64,000 nt of DNA from Cherax quadricarinatus (taxonomy: Eukaryota; Arthropoda; Malacostraca; Decapoda; Parastacidae): positions 3,807,358 to 3,871,357 of the forward strand of contig NC_091357.1 of assembly GCF_038502225.1 (NCBI RefSeq), written 5' to 3'. A program made the translations under genes and the position numbers. Of the stretch, positions 42,002 through 53,065 are shown one piece after another. Under the pieces are notes generated by a model. The model did not search any database. It was not told the origin of the DNA and saw only the letters and a program-made list of their open reading frames with translations. How positions within the stretch are numbered: position 1 is the stretch's first letter; each line of letters starts with the position of its first letter.

Positions 42002-42433
42002 TGGCCAGGAAGGGAAGAGAGACTGGCAAGAATTGACAGAAATCGTACACCAATTGAAAACATTTTCCAGAACAACAGATATTAATGCCAGCAAACAAAG
42101 CCCCCTTTAATTCCATCAGTATAACGACATTTATTTTTGCAAACATACAAGGTCTAAAGCCATCAACAAACAACAAAATACCGTACATCAATGGATTGCT
42201 CACGGTGTCAGATGCAATGTTTGTGGCTTTCACAGACCCACACAAAGGATCATTTTGACAAAACATGGATTCCAGGTTATAACCTATTCAGATGCGACAG
42301 ACTAAGTTGGCAACAAGATGGGAAGAAGGGGTTGGCCTGTACGTCAGTCGCTCATTTGCTCAGAACTACTAAACGTCCCAAGTGATGTAGTTGAAGTTTT
42401 GGCAGTAAATATTGAAAACCAAATCCTTGTCAT

Positions 42434-42549
42434 TATAATATAATAATAATATATCTTTATTTCTACAAGTACATGTACAACGTCTACAGGCCTAGCTGAC
42501 ATCAATGACATACTACTATAAAGAAAGCCACTTGTTATGCTGAGCATTT
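42434..42549. mobile_element. Short dispersed repeat in the endonuclease
   Basis: AATAATATATCTTTATTTCT..ACAAGTACATGTACAACG..CCTAGCTGACATCAATGACA. It interrupts V-I-I-V-V-Y-K-P. No other full copy in this window; I recognise the type from decapod sequences. Confidence 0.6.
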
Positions 42550-42652
42550 CGGTTGTATACAAGCCTCTAGACGCAACTTCCCAGCAATTAAAAGAACAGC
42601 TTTTGAAAATTGACCACTGTATGGAAAATCTTCAAACACCTGCCCAAACATC

Positions 42653-43213
42653 ATGCTACTGAGAGATTTCAACTTGAGACACCTAAAATGGAGGATTGTA
42701 CCAATTAATGTTTTAGCAGAGACCACCCCAGATGAAAATTCACACACACATGGGCTATTAAATCTCTGCACCAAATTCACCTTAAACCAACAAATAATAG
42801 AGCCTACAAGACTAGAAAATACACTGGACCTCATCTTCACTAACAACGACGATCTAATACGTATTATAACCATATCAAAGACAATACACTCAGATCACAA
42901 CATAAGAGGAACAGACTATGTACGCACAGGGCTCCTGTGGTCAGTTATGAGGGTTCCTTCACAAAATTCAACTATTATAACAAAAACACACCGGGAACAA
43001 GTCAACCATGTCCTAAATGAAACAAGTGGGGAAGATATCCTAATCAACACGGATCCGAATCTTTGCCTAGAAAAAATTAACTCCCTAGCACTTGAGGTCT
43101 GCTCAAGGAACATTCCATCAAGAAAGAGAAGATGTAAACTAGAAGGAGAGAGATGCTCAGTATACAGACAAAGGCAAAGAATCAGAGCTGCTGAAAGGGG
43201 TCAGTATATCTGA
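42653..43213 (+). pseudogene. LINE B endonuclease end and linker ORF
   Basis: 186 residues in frame: L-L-R-D-F-N-L-R-H (D-F-N motif), N-N-D-D-L-I-R-I-I, T-I-H-S-D-H-N-I (SDH motif) and the basic R-K-R-R-C-K-L-E. The catalytic Asp and SDH residues are kept here, unlike G-E-F-N in the minus copy. Confidence 0.75.
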
Positions 43214-44704
43214 AATACGAAGGGAGGCACTGGTCAGAGAAAGAGCAAATATCGAACTTAAGCTTAAGGAATCTTACAGGAGGCAAGAATCTCAGGAAGA
43301 GCTTAGTCATCAATGAAATTGAAAGAAATCCAAAATATTTCTTCTCTTATGCCAAATCTAAGGTAAAAACAACATTCAATATTGGACCTGCTTAAGCGAG
43401 ATGGAATCTACACAGATGACAGCAAAGACGTGAGTGAGATACTAAATAAAGTCCAAATATGACTCGGTGTGCACTGAACTATTAACCAGACTCGGTCTAC
43501 AATCTAAATGGATTTTTTATGATTGAGACTCAAAATATGGTCATTTCAAAAATCTCTATTATCCTAACACCACAAGACTTCGAAAAGGCAATTAATGACA
43601 TGCCCATTCACTCTGCCCCAGGCCCAGACTCATGGAACTCCGTGTTCATCAAGAACTGCAAGAATCCCCTGTCACGTTCCTTCATCATTCTGTGGAGAGG
43701 GAGCATGGACACAGGAGTCACCGCACGGTAAAGCAACTGCAAACAACTACAGACCGACAGCGCTAACATCCCATACCATAAAAATCTTGAAAGGGTTCTA
43801 AGAAGCAAAATCACCAACCACCTAGATACCCATCAGTTATCCAACCCAGGGCAACACGGGTTTAGAGTAGGTCACTCCTGCCTGTCCAGCTACTGGACCA
43901 CAATGACAAGATCCTGAAATCTTTAGAGGATAAAGTGCAAATGTATACACAGACTTTGCGAAAACCTTTGAAAAGTGCGACAAGCACTTGTGTAATAACG
44001 CACAAAATGAGTGACAGAGGAATAACAGGAAAAGTTGGTTGATGGATCTATAATTTCCTAACAAGTAGATCAGAAAAAGTAATAGCAAACAGTCTGAAGC
44101 AGCTACAGTGAAAAGTTCTGTTCGACAAGGCACAGTACTCCCATCCTGTTACTCATCCTCATATCTGACAGAGATGTCAGCCATAGCTCCGTGTCTTCCT
44201 TTGCGGATGACACTCGAATTGTCATGACAGTGTCCCCCATCGAAGACACTGCAATACTACAAGCAGACATCAACCAAATCTTTAAATGGGCCGCAGAAAA
44301 CTACGAAGTTCAATGAAGAGAAATTTCAACTACTTAGATATGGAAAACTCGAGGAAATTAAAACTTGATCAGGGTACAAAACAAATTCTAACCACATTGT
44401 GGAGCGAAAAACTTACGTGAAGGATCTGGGAGTGATAATGCCAGAGGATCTCGCCTTCAAAGACCACAACAATGTATCTACCTCATCTGCTAGCAAAATG
44501 ATAGGATGGACAATGAGAACCCTCTGAACTAGGAACGCCAAGCCCATGATGATTCTCTTCAAATCGCTTGTTGTCTCTAAGCTGGAATACTGATGTACAC
44601 TGACTGCCCCCTTCAAGGCAGGTGAAATTGCTGACCTGGAAAATGTACAGAAAACGTTCACGGCACACATAAGTACGATAAATAACCTAAATTACTGGGA
44701 ACGG

Positions 44705-45136
44705 TTGAAGTCCCTTGATTTGTATTCCCTGGAACGCAGGGGAGAAAGTTACGTAATAATATACGCTTGGAAAATTCTAGAGGGATTAATACCAAACTTG
44801 CACATGAAAATCACTCCCTCCGAAAGTAAAAGACTCGGCAGGAGATGCAGCATTCCTCCAATGAAAAGGAGGGGCGCCACAAGTACACTAAGCTACAACA
44901 CGATAAGTGTCAGGGGCCCAAGACTCTTTAACTGTCTTTCAGCATACATAAAGGATATTACGAATAGGCCCCTGACTGTCTTCAAGAAGGCGCTGGATAG
45001 ATACCTAAAGTCAGTACCTGATCAGCCGGGCTGTGGTTCGTACTTTGGTTTACGTGCGGCCATCGGTAACAACCTGGTTGACCAGACACTGATCCACCAC
45101 GAGGTCTGGTCTCAAACCTGGCCGCGGGGGCATTGA
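44705..45136 (+). pseudogene. LINE B RT C-terminus ORF
   Basis: 143 residues: S-L-D-L-Y-S-L-E-R-R, I-I-Y-A-W-K-I-L-E-G, V-R-G-P-R-L-F-N-C-L and Y-L-K-S-V-P-D-Q-P-G-C-G. It ends just before the CTCCAGGTAAA terminus at 45151. Confidence 0.8.
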
Positions 45137-45164
45137 CCCCCAAAGCCCTCTCCAGGTAAACTGC

Positions 45165-45310
45165 AGGTGCCAGGTCAACCAAGCTGTGATGGATATGTGG
45201 TTTAACGGACCACCAACAGCAACAGCCTGGCTGACCAGGCAGACACCAGGCGAGCCTGGCCAATGGCCGGGCTGCGAGAGTAGAAATACTCTCGGAAGTC
45301 ATCAAAGGTA
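45165..45310 (+). mobile_element. LINE C 3' tail, right part of the split copy
   Basis: GTGCCAGGTCAACCAAGCTG, CAACAGCCTGGCTGACCAGG and ATACTCTCGG..CATCAAAGG. It continues the LINE C at 41595-42001. Confidence 0.78.
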
Positions 45311-45404
45311 TGTAAATGGGCTAATGTAACCACGCCTAACCCTGGCTACTACAAGTACTTCTGGCGGTTTGGCGCACACACAGATAAGCAGTGTAAATGC
45401 AAAG

Positions 45405-45838
45405 TATGTGGTCACTAACTGGAACACTGTGTTTCTTTGTCCATTTATTGAGCAATGTAGATGGTGTAATAACTTTGTGATATGTCAGGGTATCATAATG
45501 AAAATAAGATATCCTGACTTGAAACAGATGAATTTTAAATAGTAAATATATATGAAGATATACTACTGTCAACTGTTTTGGGGCCTAATTCCTAGGTCTT
45601 TTATGTACCCACATGTTCCTGCGCTACCCTCCACAGGAGGGATATGTGGAGCGAAATACATTAACTACTACAGCGGCAAAATGTAAAAATCTGAGGGTAG
45701 CCTATCCCACACAGATGTTGAACTTAGGAAGCTGTCTTCATTACAGAGCAAGACAACAGTAACCTAATTAAACTGAAGAGTACTAAGCCACATTTACCTA
45801 TCTGTACATTCCTATACATACATGCAGTAAGATCACAG
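45405..45838 (-). mobile_element. Element M copy 4, minus strand
   Basis: M body in reverse: CCATTTATTGAGCAATGTAG, GATATGTCAGGGTATC, CCTAATTCCTAGGTCTTTTA, GCGCTACCCTCCACAGGAGG, CAGCGGCAAAATG. Only one repeat unit is left. Its far flank (45775-45838) has a 64-base copy at 48629. Confidence 0.65.
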
Positions 45839-46194
45839 AAAACAAGTGACATCTTCATATGCAGTATAAACACAGTGACCACTAGTCTGGACAGTATGAA
45901 ACCAACACTATTACTACAGCTAGTTTAGGCTAATGCAACTCAGTCTCTCAGCTCCTTTACATTGTAGTACACAAATTTGTCAAGGGTAGACTTTAGTTGC
46001 TTAGCTGGTTGGTGTAACACAAGACATGGTACCCCGTCTTCTGTTACAAGTACATGTGTATATGTACTCGCTTTTAAATGCATGCATATATTTATATACA
46101 TATATGAACATGTGTATATATTTGTGTGTGTAAAAAGAACAAAAGTGAGCGGGTTAGCGAGACACGAATATGCAAGGGTGAGGAGAGACGCTGA
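45839..46194. other. No recognisable feature
   Basis: Short ORFs, no domain. ATATATAC-rich at 46085-46125. Confidence 0.4.
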
Positions 46195-46479
46195 GCAATA
46201 ATTTGGGAATGACATAGAAGCAGAGACCAAATCTGAACCAAAACTTCTTTGACAGCCTCACCAGAAGATCACAGTAAAAGAACAGACAGCTCGACTGACG
46301 GAAGGAGAGCTCACCAAAAATGGCAAATCTGCAAAGTGTTGAACACGTATTTAAAGAGGTCATCTCAGTGGAAGGAAGAGCAGTAACAGAGCCCAGAGGA
46401 CGACTACACAGACAGGTACTGGACACTACACACAACACGGGAAGAGGTAAAAAAAAAAAAAAAAAAACTTTGATGGAAC

Positions 46480-46735
46480 TGGATACGTAGCTTGGTTGGC
46501 AGCGATCTCGCCTCAGTGTCCGTGGTTCGATCCCTGAAATATGCAGGTCATGTTTCCTTACACCAGTAAGTAGGTAACCCGGGTGTTAGTAGATTGTTGT
46601 GGGTCGCACCCTAGGGAAGAAGATTGAAGAATCTCGATGGATACAAGACAGTCTTCAATGACACACTGACTTTCCTGGGTGGCTAATCTTCCAGGTTAAA
46701 AATCCGAAGAAATCTTATAGATAATGGAACATGAC
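46480..46735 (+). mobile_element. tRNA-derived SINE
   Basis: tRNA-like head: GTAGCTTGGTTGGCAGCG (A box) and CCGTGGTTCGATCCCTG (B box, 35 bases later), then GTTTCCTTACACCAGT and GGGTGGCTAATCTTCCAGG, GGTTAAAAATCCGAA. Pol III boxes are well kept. The poly-A just before 46470 belongs to the flank. Confidence 0.8.
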
Positions 46736-46753
46736 ACGGTGTCATAATGTATT

Positions 46754-46755
<2 letters not shown>

Positions 46756-46824
<69 letters not shown>

Positions 46825-46885
46825 AGAGAAAAAGAGAGAAAGAGAGAAAGAGAGAAAGAGAGAAAGAGAGAAAGAGAGAAGAGCA
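46756..46885. repeat. (AG)n and (GAAAGA)n
   Basis: AG dinucleotides turning into GAAAGAGA units. Confidence 0.95.
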
Positions 46886-47352
46886 ATCACTGTCCGAACC
46901 ACTGGTTAGGATCTACAAATCAGTGCATACGAGTTAATTGAAATCTGGAAGACGGCGAATGTTGTCCTTACATTTAAGAAAGGAGAGGCAGGAAGCGATG
47001 AAATTCATCAGTTTCGTTGACATGTGTACCATGCAAGGTAATGGAGAGGCTGATCGGAAGGAGAGTACTAGAGCACTTGGTGAAAAGTTGTTTCATTAAC
47101 AATAACCTGGTGGCAAATCTTTCAGTATCATCTTCTTGAAATTCTGTGACAAAATAATGCATGTGAGACAGGAAAGAGAGGGACGAGTGGACGGCATTTT
47201 TTTTTTTTGGGGCAAGAAGACATTTGATACTGTATCTACAAGAGACTGGAGAAAAAAATTAAAATGCAGGCCTGAATAACAGGGAAAATACCTCATGGAA
47301 AGGAAGCAAATAGTAATTATTCGGGAAGTGATGCCAGAGTGAGCAAAAGTAA

Positions 47353-47404
47353 CAAAAAAAGGCACAATACCGTGACTGGAACGATACACTACTACTACTA
47401 CCTC

Positions 47405-47446
<42 letters not shown>

Positions 47447-47611
47447 CACCACTACTACCACCACTACTACCACCACTACTACCACCACTACCTCTTCCTG
47501 CCTATATATAGCCGTCCTGCTCCACTTCTGGTTAGTGTGACTTTGTAAATGGTCCAAGTCGGACCGAAACGTCGTCGTAAGCTTCTCTTCTATGTGCGGG
47601 TTATTTGTGTA
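47353..47611. mobile_element. Family H1 element with 13-bp target duplication
   Basis: TGAGCAAAAGTAA flanks it at 47340-47352 and 47612-47624. Inside: GGCACAATACCGTGACTGGA, a 100-base (ACT/ACC)n array (47391-47492), then GGTCCAAGTCGGACCGAAAC and GTGCGGGTTATTTGTG. Joining the flanks restores the LINE F frame before S-G-V-P-Q-G. Confidence 0.85.
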
Positions 47612-47954
47612 TGAGCAAAAGTAATAAGTGGGGTTCCGCAAGGATCGTTTTTAAGACCATCACTGTTTCTTGTTTATATGAACGATATACCAGATGAAAT
47701 TGCTGATACAAAAAAGATGAGGACAGGGAAAAACTACAGATGGATCTGGATCAGCTGCAAGATTAGTCAGATAATTGGTTTTTTGAATTCAGCCCCAGTA
47801 AATGCAAGGTTATGAAGACTGGGGAAGATATCAGAGGATTGGATATGGAGTATTGACTCAGGAGTCAAATAATTCATTCATCACCTCCACCAGATCCATG
47901 GAGTAAATGCAAATAAAAAGTGCCAGGTACCACTAGCATGAGTTTTTTTTTTCT

Positions 47955-48860
47955 TTGAAAGTCTAGATCTAGGTGAAATACCAGACTATAAAGTACAGAC
48001 ATAGCTCCTTTGTATAACGAAGGTAGTAGAGCGCTAGCTAAAATAAATACATACCAGTAGCCCTAACTTCCCACATTTTAAGTCTTCGAAAGTGATGAGA
48101 TGTCAAATTACAAACTTCATGGAACAGCACAATCTGCATAACCCAAACCAGCAGTTTTAGAACTGGACGATCATGCCTGTCACAGAAATAGTACCAATGG
48201 GGACAATACAAATCGCTTGTGCTCTCGTTCAAGGCAGGAGACATATCGAAGTTGGAATAGAGACAGAGATAGTTTACGGCCTGCCTAGATCCAATAAAGC
48301 ATTTAAATTATTTGGAATGCCTTAGTTCTAAATTTGTACTCGCTTAAGGGAAGGAGAGAGAGAGATGCATGTTAATATTTACCTGGAAAGTACTTGAGGG
48401 TCTGGTCCCAAACCTTCACACTGCCATAACATAATGCAGTGAGTGATATGGGAGAAAGTTTAAAATTAACCCAGTGAAAAGCAGGGGCACCGTGGGCGCA
48501 ATAAGGGAACACTGTGTCAACATCCGTGGGTCTAGACTATTCAACATCTTATCAGAAGTTATCAGTAACACTGCTGGGACAAGTATAAAAGTCTTGCAGA
48601 GGAAACTGGACAAGTATCTTCACCAAGTGAAGAGTACTAAGCCACATTGACCTATCTGTACATTCCTATACATACACGCAGTAAGATCACAGGCTGTGAT
48701 GAATATGTGGGTCAGCGAGCAACTAGCAGCCACAGCCTGGTTGACCAGGCAAGCTCCAGACGAGCCTGGCCCAAGACCGGGCTCTGGGAGTAGAAAAACT
48801 CTGAACTCATCAAAGGTATATCAAACGTGCATCATTCAAAGAGTGTGTTGTAGGTGTGAG
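47955..48860 (+). pseudogene. LINE C, internally deleted
   Basis: N-terminal palm (D-L-G-E-I-P-D-Y), then a jump to C-terminal S-R-G-T-V-G-A-I. A 64-base patch at 48629-48692 replaces 'GTGCCAGATCAACC' and matches 45775-45838. Ends with the C tail. Confidence 0.72.
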
Positions 48861-48889
48861 CATATTACCTGTCGCACCCCTGGTTGATG

Positions 48890-49400
48890 CGAGCCAGAGA
48901 CTCACGTCAAGGAATAACTTCTGCAGCCAAAGCTCGCTTGCCAAATCTAAAAGTGCCCTTTAGGAATGTCAACTGTCATTTCGAGGCACTTTATACAATA
49001 TATATCTGGCCCATCTTAAAGCACGCAGCACCAGCAAGGAAACGACTCATGAGTGAGCATGTTAAACTGGAGATAGTGTAGAGGTATGCAACAAGATTAG
49101 TTCCAGAACTTAGAGGTGTAAGCTACGAGGAGGAGTTAATGGAATTAATAGGTTAGACAGGGATAGGCTATTAACGAGGCAGGAAACACGTTATCGGGGA
49201 AGAGCTGGAAGTTGAAAAAACAGATGAATCACTGGAATGTCAGGAAATATTTCTTCACTCTCAGGGTGGTTAGGAAGCGGAATGATTTCGACCAAGTAAT
49301 GCTGAAGGCAGGTTCCATACATAGTTTTAAAAGTAAGTACGATAGGACCCACGAGGTCAGGAGCTAAGACCCCTACAATCACTCATACGTGAGTACATAC
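48890..49400 (+). pseudogene. LINE F thumb and C-terminus
   Basis: ORF 48884-49081: F-E-A-L-Y-T-I-Y-I-W-P-I-L-K-H-A-A-P-A. Further on V-P-E-L-R-G-V-S-Y-E-E-E-L and the F-S-L..R-V-V block, ending ACGTGAGTACATACC. Confidence 0.72.
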
Positions 49401-49549
49401 CTCAACACAGTACCCATAAAGTCTCGCCGATTTAAAAAAAAAATATTACAAAAGGATAAAAGATATGAAAATGCAGTTCACTGCATACAATAGTGCAACT
49501 ATCCCAACATGATCCATGGAAGTTGGACTGGGCGTGATGCCACGTCAAG

Positions 49550-50365
49550 TGGTCCCCACACATGGGCATTACGGGTAAGGTAGGTAGATGGACTTTCAGG
49601 TTCCTAACAAACACAACAAAGAATAGTAGTAAACAGGGCAAAATTCAGCATCGGCGGGGTAAAAAGCTCGGTTCCCCAAGGAACTTTCCTGGCACCGCTG
49701 CTGTTTCTCATTCTCATAGCAGACAGATAAAAATACCCGTCACAGTTTTGTATCATCATTTGCAGCTGACATTAAAATGAGCGTGAAAGTCACTACGGTA
49801 GAAGACACTGAAAAATTACAGGAAGATATAAGCAGTGTTTTCCAGTGGGCAGTGGAGAACAACATGACGTTAAGTAGTGATAAGTTCCAACTACTTAGGT
49901 ATGGAAAGAATGAAGAACTCAGAAGAACCACTGTATACAAAACTCAAGAGGATCATCAAATAGAACGAAAGAAACACGTAAAAGACTTGAGAATAATTAT
50001 GTAGCTGACCTTTCTTGCAAAGAACATGAAACAAAGGTCACGACAGCCAGGAATATGACTGGGTGGGTATTGTGAGCCTTCAAAACAAGGGAAATAATGC
50101 CAATGGTGATACTTTTCAAATCACTATTGCTCCCTTATTTGGAATATTGCTCAGTGTTGACGGCCCCAGTCAAAGCAGAAATGTCAGAGTTGGAACAAAT
50201 AGAGATCGTTTATGGCCCGCATAGAACCAGTAAATTACTGGGAACGCCTTAGTCTTGAATATGTACTTAGTGGAGCGGAGGAGAGCTACTACATAATATG
50301 TACCTGGAAAGTATTCGAGGGCCAGGTCCCAAACCGGCATACTGCTATAAGATACCAGTAACTGG
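49550..50365 (+). pseudogene. LINE C RT
   Basis: M-G-I-T-G-K-V-G-R-W, then K-S-S-V-P-Q-G-T-F; ORF 49777-50004 has V-E-D-T-E-K-L-Q-E-D-I and L-L-R-Y-G-K-N-E. The F-A-D-D block reads F-A-A-D at 49757-49768. Truncated in the thumb. Confidence 0.78.
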
Positions 50366-50479
50366 CATTAAAACACACTGTGCTAGACTAAGTGAGGGCA
50401 TCTGAAAATTCATAGCGGATGTTAGCCATTATATGGAATGAACTAGAAGTGCAGGAATGTTGGAGCTGAATGTAATCAA

Positions 50480-50665
50480 CTTCAACATTCCTCACCTGAT
50501 TGTTCACGTTACTACGTTCCCTATATCTACTCACGTACTCTCTGCTCACGTAGATCTGTTAGTGGCTTGATAAAGCCCAATATGTGGGAGAAACGTAGTC
50601 AATAAAGGATCACATTATACTGCATTTATTTTTCGACTTTGTCGGTATTTTATGCCATTTATCTT
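50480..50665. mobile_element. Hammerhead element (copy j), single arm
   Basis: Ends with TGTCGGTATTTTATGCCATTT, the shared terminus. No inverted partner is visible. Confidence 0.65.
50560..50610 (+). ncRNA. Predicted hammerhead, U3/A8 class, GTA site
   Basis: TTGATAA near 50571, stem CCCA/TGGG, GAAACGT and A as the cleavage base; stem I pairs TGGC with GTCA (one G-U), four positions. Confidence 0.52.
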
Positions 50666-50924
50666 CCAGCAGCTTATGATTGATGGGTTCATAATACCTG
50701 CTGGGAGAAAGGCTGGAGTTTGTCATTGGTGTGGTCAGAGAGGAGACCTAGTCACCTTCACTGCCATAGACATACGGTGCTGATAAAAGTTCTCAAGGAT
50801 AAGAGGTGGCTAAGAAAGGGTGCCCAGGTTGTGAGGTCCTGTGAACAGGAGGTTCATACACCGAAGACGAGAAATAAGAGACAAATCTTGAAAAAGCAGA
50901 ATCAGTGTTCAGCAGTTCACTTAA

Positions 50925-50990
50925 TAAACCATACCACGGACGGGGATAGAACCCGCGATCAGAGTCTCAAAACTCCAGACCGTCACTTAA
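50925..50990 (-). mobile_element. tRNA-like element, single arm
   Basis: AAACCATACCACGGACGGGG then AGAACCCGCGATCAGAGTC, as at 23262 but one arm only. Confidence 0.55.
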
Positions 50991-51099
50991 CAAGCGAGTT
51001 GAAGACCCTGAATGTTTTTTTAATATATATTTTCACCCTACAAATCATATATCTAAAATAAACACACGTTCTTCTGAATTGAAGAGAAAAGAAGTCCTC

Positions 51100-53065
51100 A
51101 CATTCAGCACCATTGTTCGATTCTTGGAACTCTTTCATTTATAAAGAAATGCGAAATCTCACTATCACAAATACTCTGTATTCTTTGGAGAAAATAACTT
51201 AGATTTAGGTAAAATTCGCGATTACTGACGGAAGCTTAAAAGTGCAGACGTAACTCCTCTTTACAAAGGCTTCAGCAGAGATCATCTCATAGAATGTAAG
51301 GATCATGTAAAATAATTGGGAATTATGTCAGATGATCTGTAATGATAGAACAAATGCAGTAGCAATTGGAAAAATGACTAGGTGATTAAAGAGAACTTTA
51401 AAAACAAGAGAAATAGTGAGAATGAAGGTGCTGTTCCGACCACTTGTACTCTCAGATCTACAATATTGTTATGTACTCGCTGCTCCATTCATGGCTTGAG
51501 AAATGTCATAGACTGAAAGGGTACAAATATTATTTTGCCTGAAAGTACTTGTAATATACTGTATGGAGTAGACCCACACTTTTTAATATATAGCTGCTAG
51601 AAAAATAATGGAGTTTGAGGTAATCAGTCCCTCAGCCTGGAGTTTGAGGTAATCAGTCCCTCAGCCTGGAGTTTGAGGTAATCAGTCCCTCAGCCTGGAG
51701 TTTGAGGTAATCAGTCCCTCAGCCTGGAATTTGAGGTAATCAGTCCCTCAGCCTGGAATTTGAGGTAATCAGTCCCTCAGCCTGGAGTTTGAGGTAATCA
51801 GTCCCTCAGCCTGGAGTTTGAGGTAATCAGTCCCTCAGCCTGGAGTTTGAGGTAATCAGTCCCTCAGCCTGGAGTTTGAGGTAATCAGTCCCTCAGCCTG
51901 GAGTTTGAGGTAATCAGTCCCTCAGCCTGGAGTTTGAGGTAATCAGTCCCTCAGCCTGGAGTTTGAGGTAATCAGTCCCTCAGCCTGGAGTTTGAGGTAA
52001 TCAGTCCCTCAGCCTGGAGTTTGAGGTAATCAGTCCCTCAGCCTGGAGTTTGAGGTAATCAGTCCCTCAGCCTGGAGTTTGAGGTAATCAGTCCCTCAGC
52101 CTGGAGTTTGAGGTAATCAGTCCCTCAGCCTGGAGTTTGAGGTAATCAGTCCCTCAGCCTGGAGTTTGAGGTAATCAGTCCCTCAGCCTGGAGTTTGAGG
52201 TAATCAGTCCCTCAGCCTGGAGTTTGAGGTAATCAGTCCCTCAGCCTGGAGTTTGAGGTAATCAGTCCCTCAGCCTGGAGTTTGAGGTAATCAGTCCCTC
52301 AGCCTGGAGTTTGAGGTAATCAGTCCCTCAGCCTGGAGTTTGAGGTAATCAGTCCCTCAGCCTGGAGTTTGAGGTAATCAGTCCCTCAGCCTGGAGTTTG
52401 AGGTAATCAGTCCCTCAGCCTGGAGTTTGAGGTAATCAGTCCCTCAGCCTGGAGTTTGAGGTAATCAGTCCCTCAGCCTGGAGTTTGAGGTAATCAGTCC
52501 CTCAGCCTGGAGTTTGAGGTAATCAGTCCCTCAGCCTGGAGTTTGAGGTAATCAGTCCCTCAGCCTGGAGTTTGAGGTAATCAGTCCCTCAGCCTGGAGT
52601 TTGAGGTAATCAGTCCCTCAGCCTGGAGTTTGAGGTAATCAGTCCCTCAGCCTGGAGTTTGAGGTAATCAGTCCCTCAGCCTGGAGTTTGAGGTAATCAG
52701 TCCCTCAGCCTGGAGTCGAGGGACACGTAGATACTGGAGGGCCAGATCCTATATCTACTCATTACCATTATAGTAACGTACGGGAGTGAGAGATACAGGA
52801 GGAAGTGAAAAATAAATCTAGTAAAAAGAAGAGGCGCCATAGTCATAATAAGAGAACACTGTGTCAATATCCGTGAACCAAGACCTTTCAGCCTCCTGCC
52901 AGCAAGTTGAAAAATGTACAGAGTGGCCGATCAACTAGGCAGTGGTTACGTAGTGAGCTAGCAGGCCCGTATCAACAACAGCTTGGTTACTAAGGCATTC
53001 AACAATTAAGCATGGCCAAAGGCCGGGCTGCAGTGAAAAAAAAAAAACGAAGTATTCCAAAGGTA
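51100..53065 (+). pseudogene. LINE C copy holding the 29-bp satellite
   Basis: Left: F-I-K-K-C-E-I-S-L, G-I-M-S-D-D-L; thumb to 51600. Right from 52713: W-R-A-R-S-Y, K-K-R-R-G-A-I-V-I-I and the tail. The satellite separates the halves. Confidence 0.7.
51611..52712. repeat. 29-bp satellite, exactly 38 units
   Basis: GAGTTTGAGGTAATCAGTCC followed by CTCAGCCTG. 1102 bases = 38 x 29. Two neighbouring units near 51727 and 51756 read GAATTTG. The unit resembles the inner arm of the hammerhead foldbacks. Confidence 0.97.

Larger units (their letters stand above)
42002..45162 (+). mobile_element. LINE B, long plus-strand copy nested in LINE C
   Basis: Holds the ORF2 start, endonuclease (42130-42900), linker (42955-43200), RT (43540-45130) and the tail, but not ORF1. 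Recognised blocks: F-A-N-I-Q-G-L-K-P, L-D-L-I-F-T-N-N-D-D, P-G-P-D-S-W-N, S-S-V-R-Q-G-T-V-L, E-E-K-F-Q-L-L-R-Y-G, then ORF 44705-45136 with the C-terminus. The F-A-D-D block reads as L-R-M-T in the main frame after a shift near 44200. A short repeat lies at 42434-42549. More than six frame breaks, so it is older than the copy at 25372. Confidence 0.82.
46195..47870 (+). pseudogene. LINE F RT, heavily interrupted
   Basis: Linker at 46195-46400 (V-K-E-Q-T-A-R-L-T), RT from 46940 (W-K-T-A-N-V-V-L-T-F-K-K-G-E), motif A region near 47210 (K-K-T-F-D-T-V), S-G-V-P-Q-G-S-F-L-R-P near 47630, then N-D-I-P-D-E-I. The catalytic F-A-D-D segment is lost: 'ATTGCTGATACAAAAAAGAT' skips it. Insertions: a SINE (46480-46735), (AG)n and foldback H1 (47353-47611). 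Confidence 0.72.

Noticed and set aside
51611..52712. CRISPR array
   Set aside because: 29-bp repeats are of the right size, but they are head-to-tail without any spacers, and the context is eukaryotic LINE sequence.
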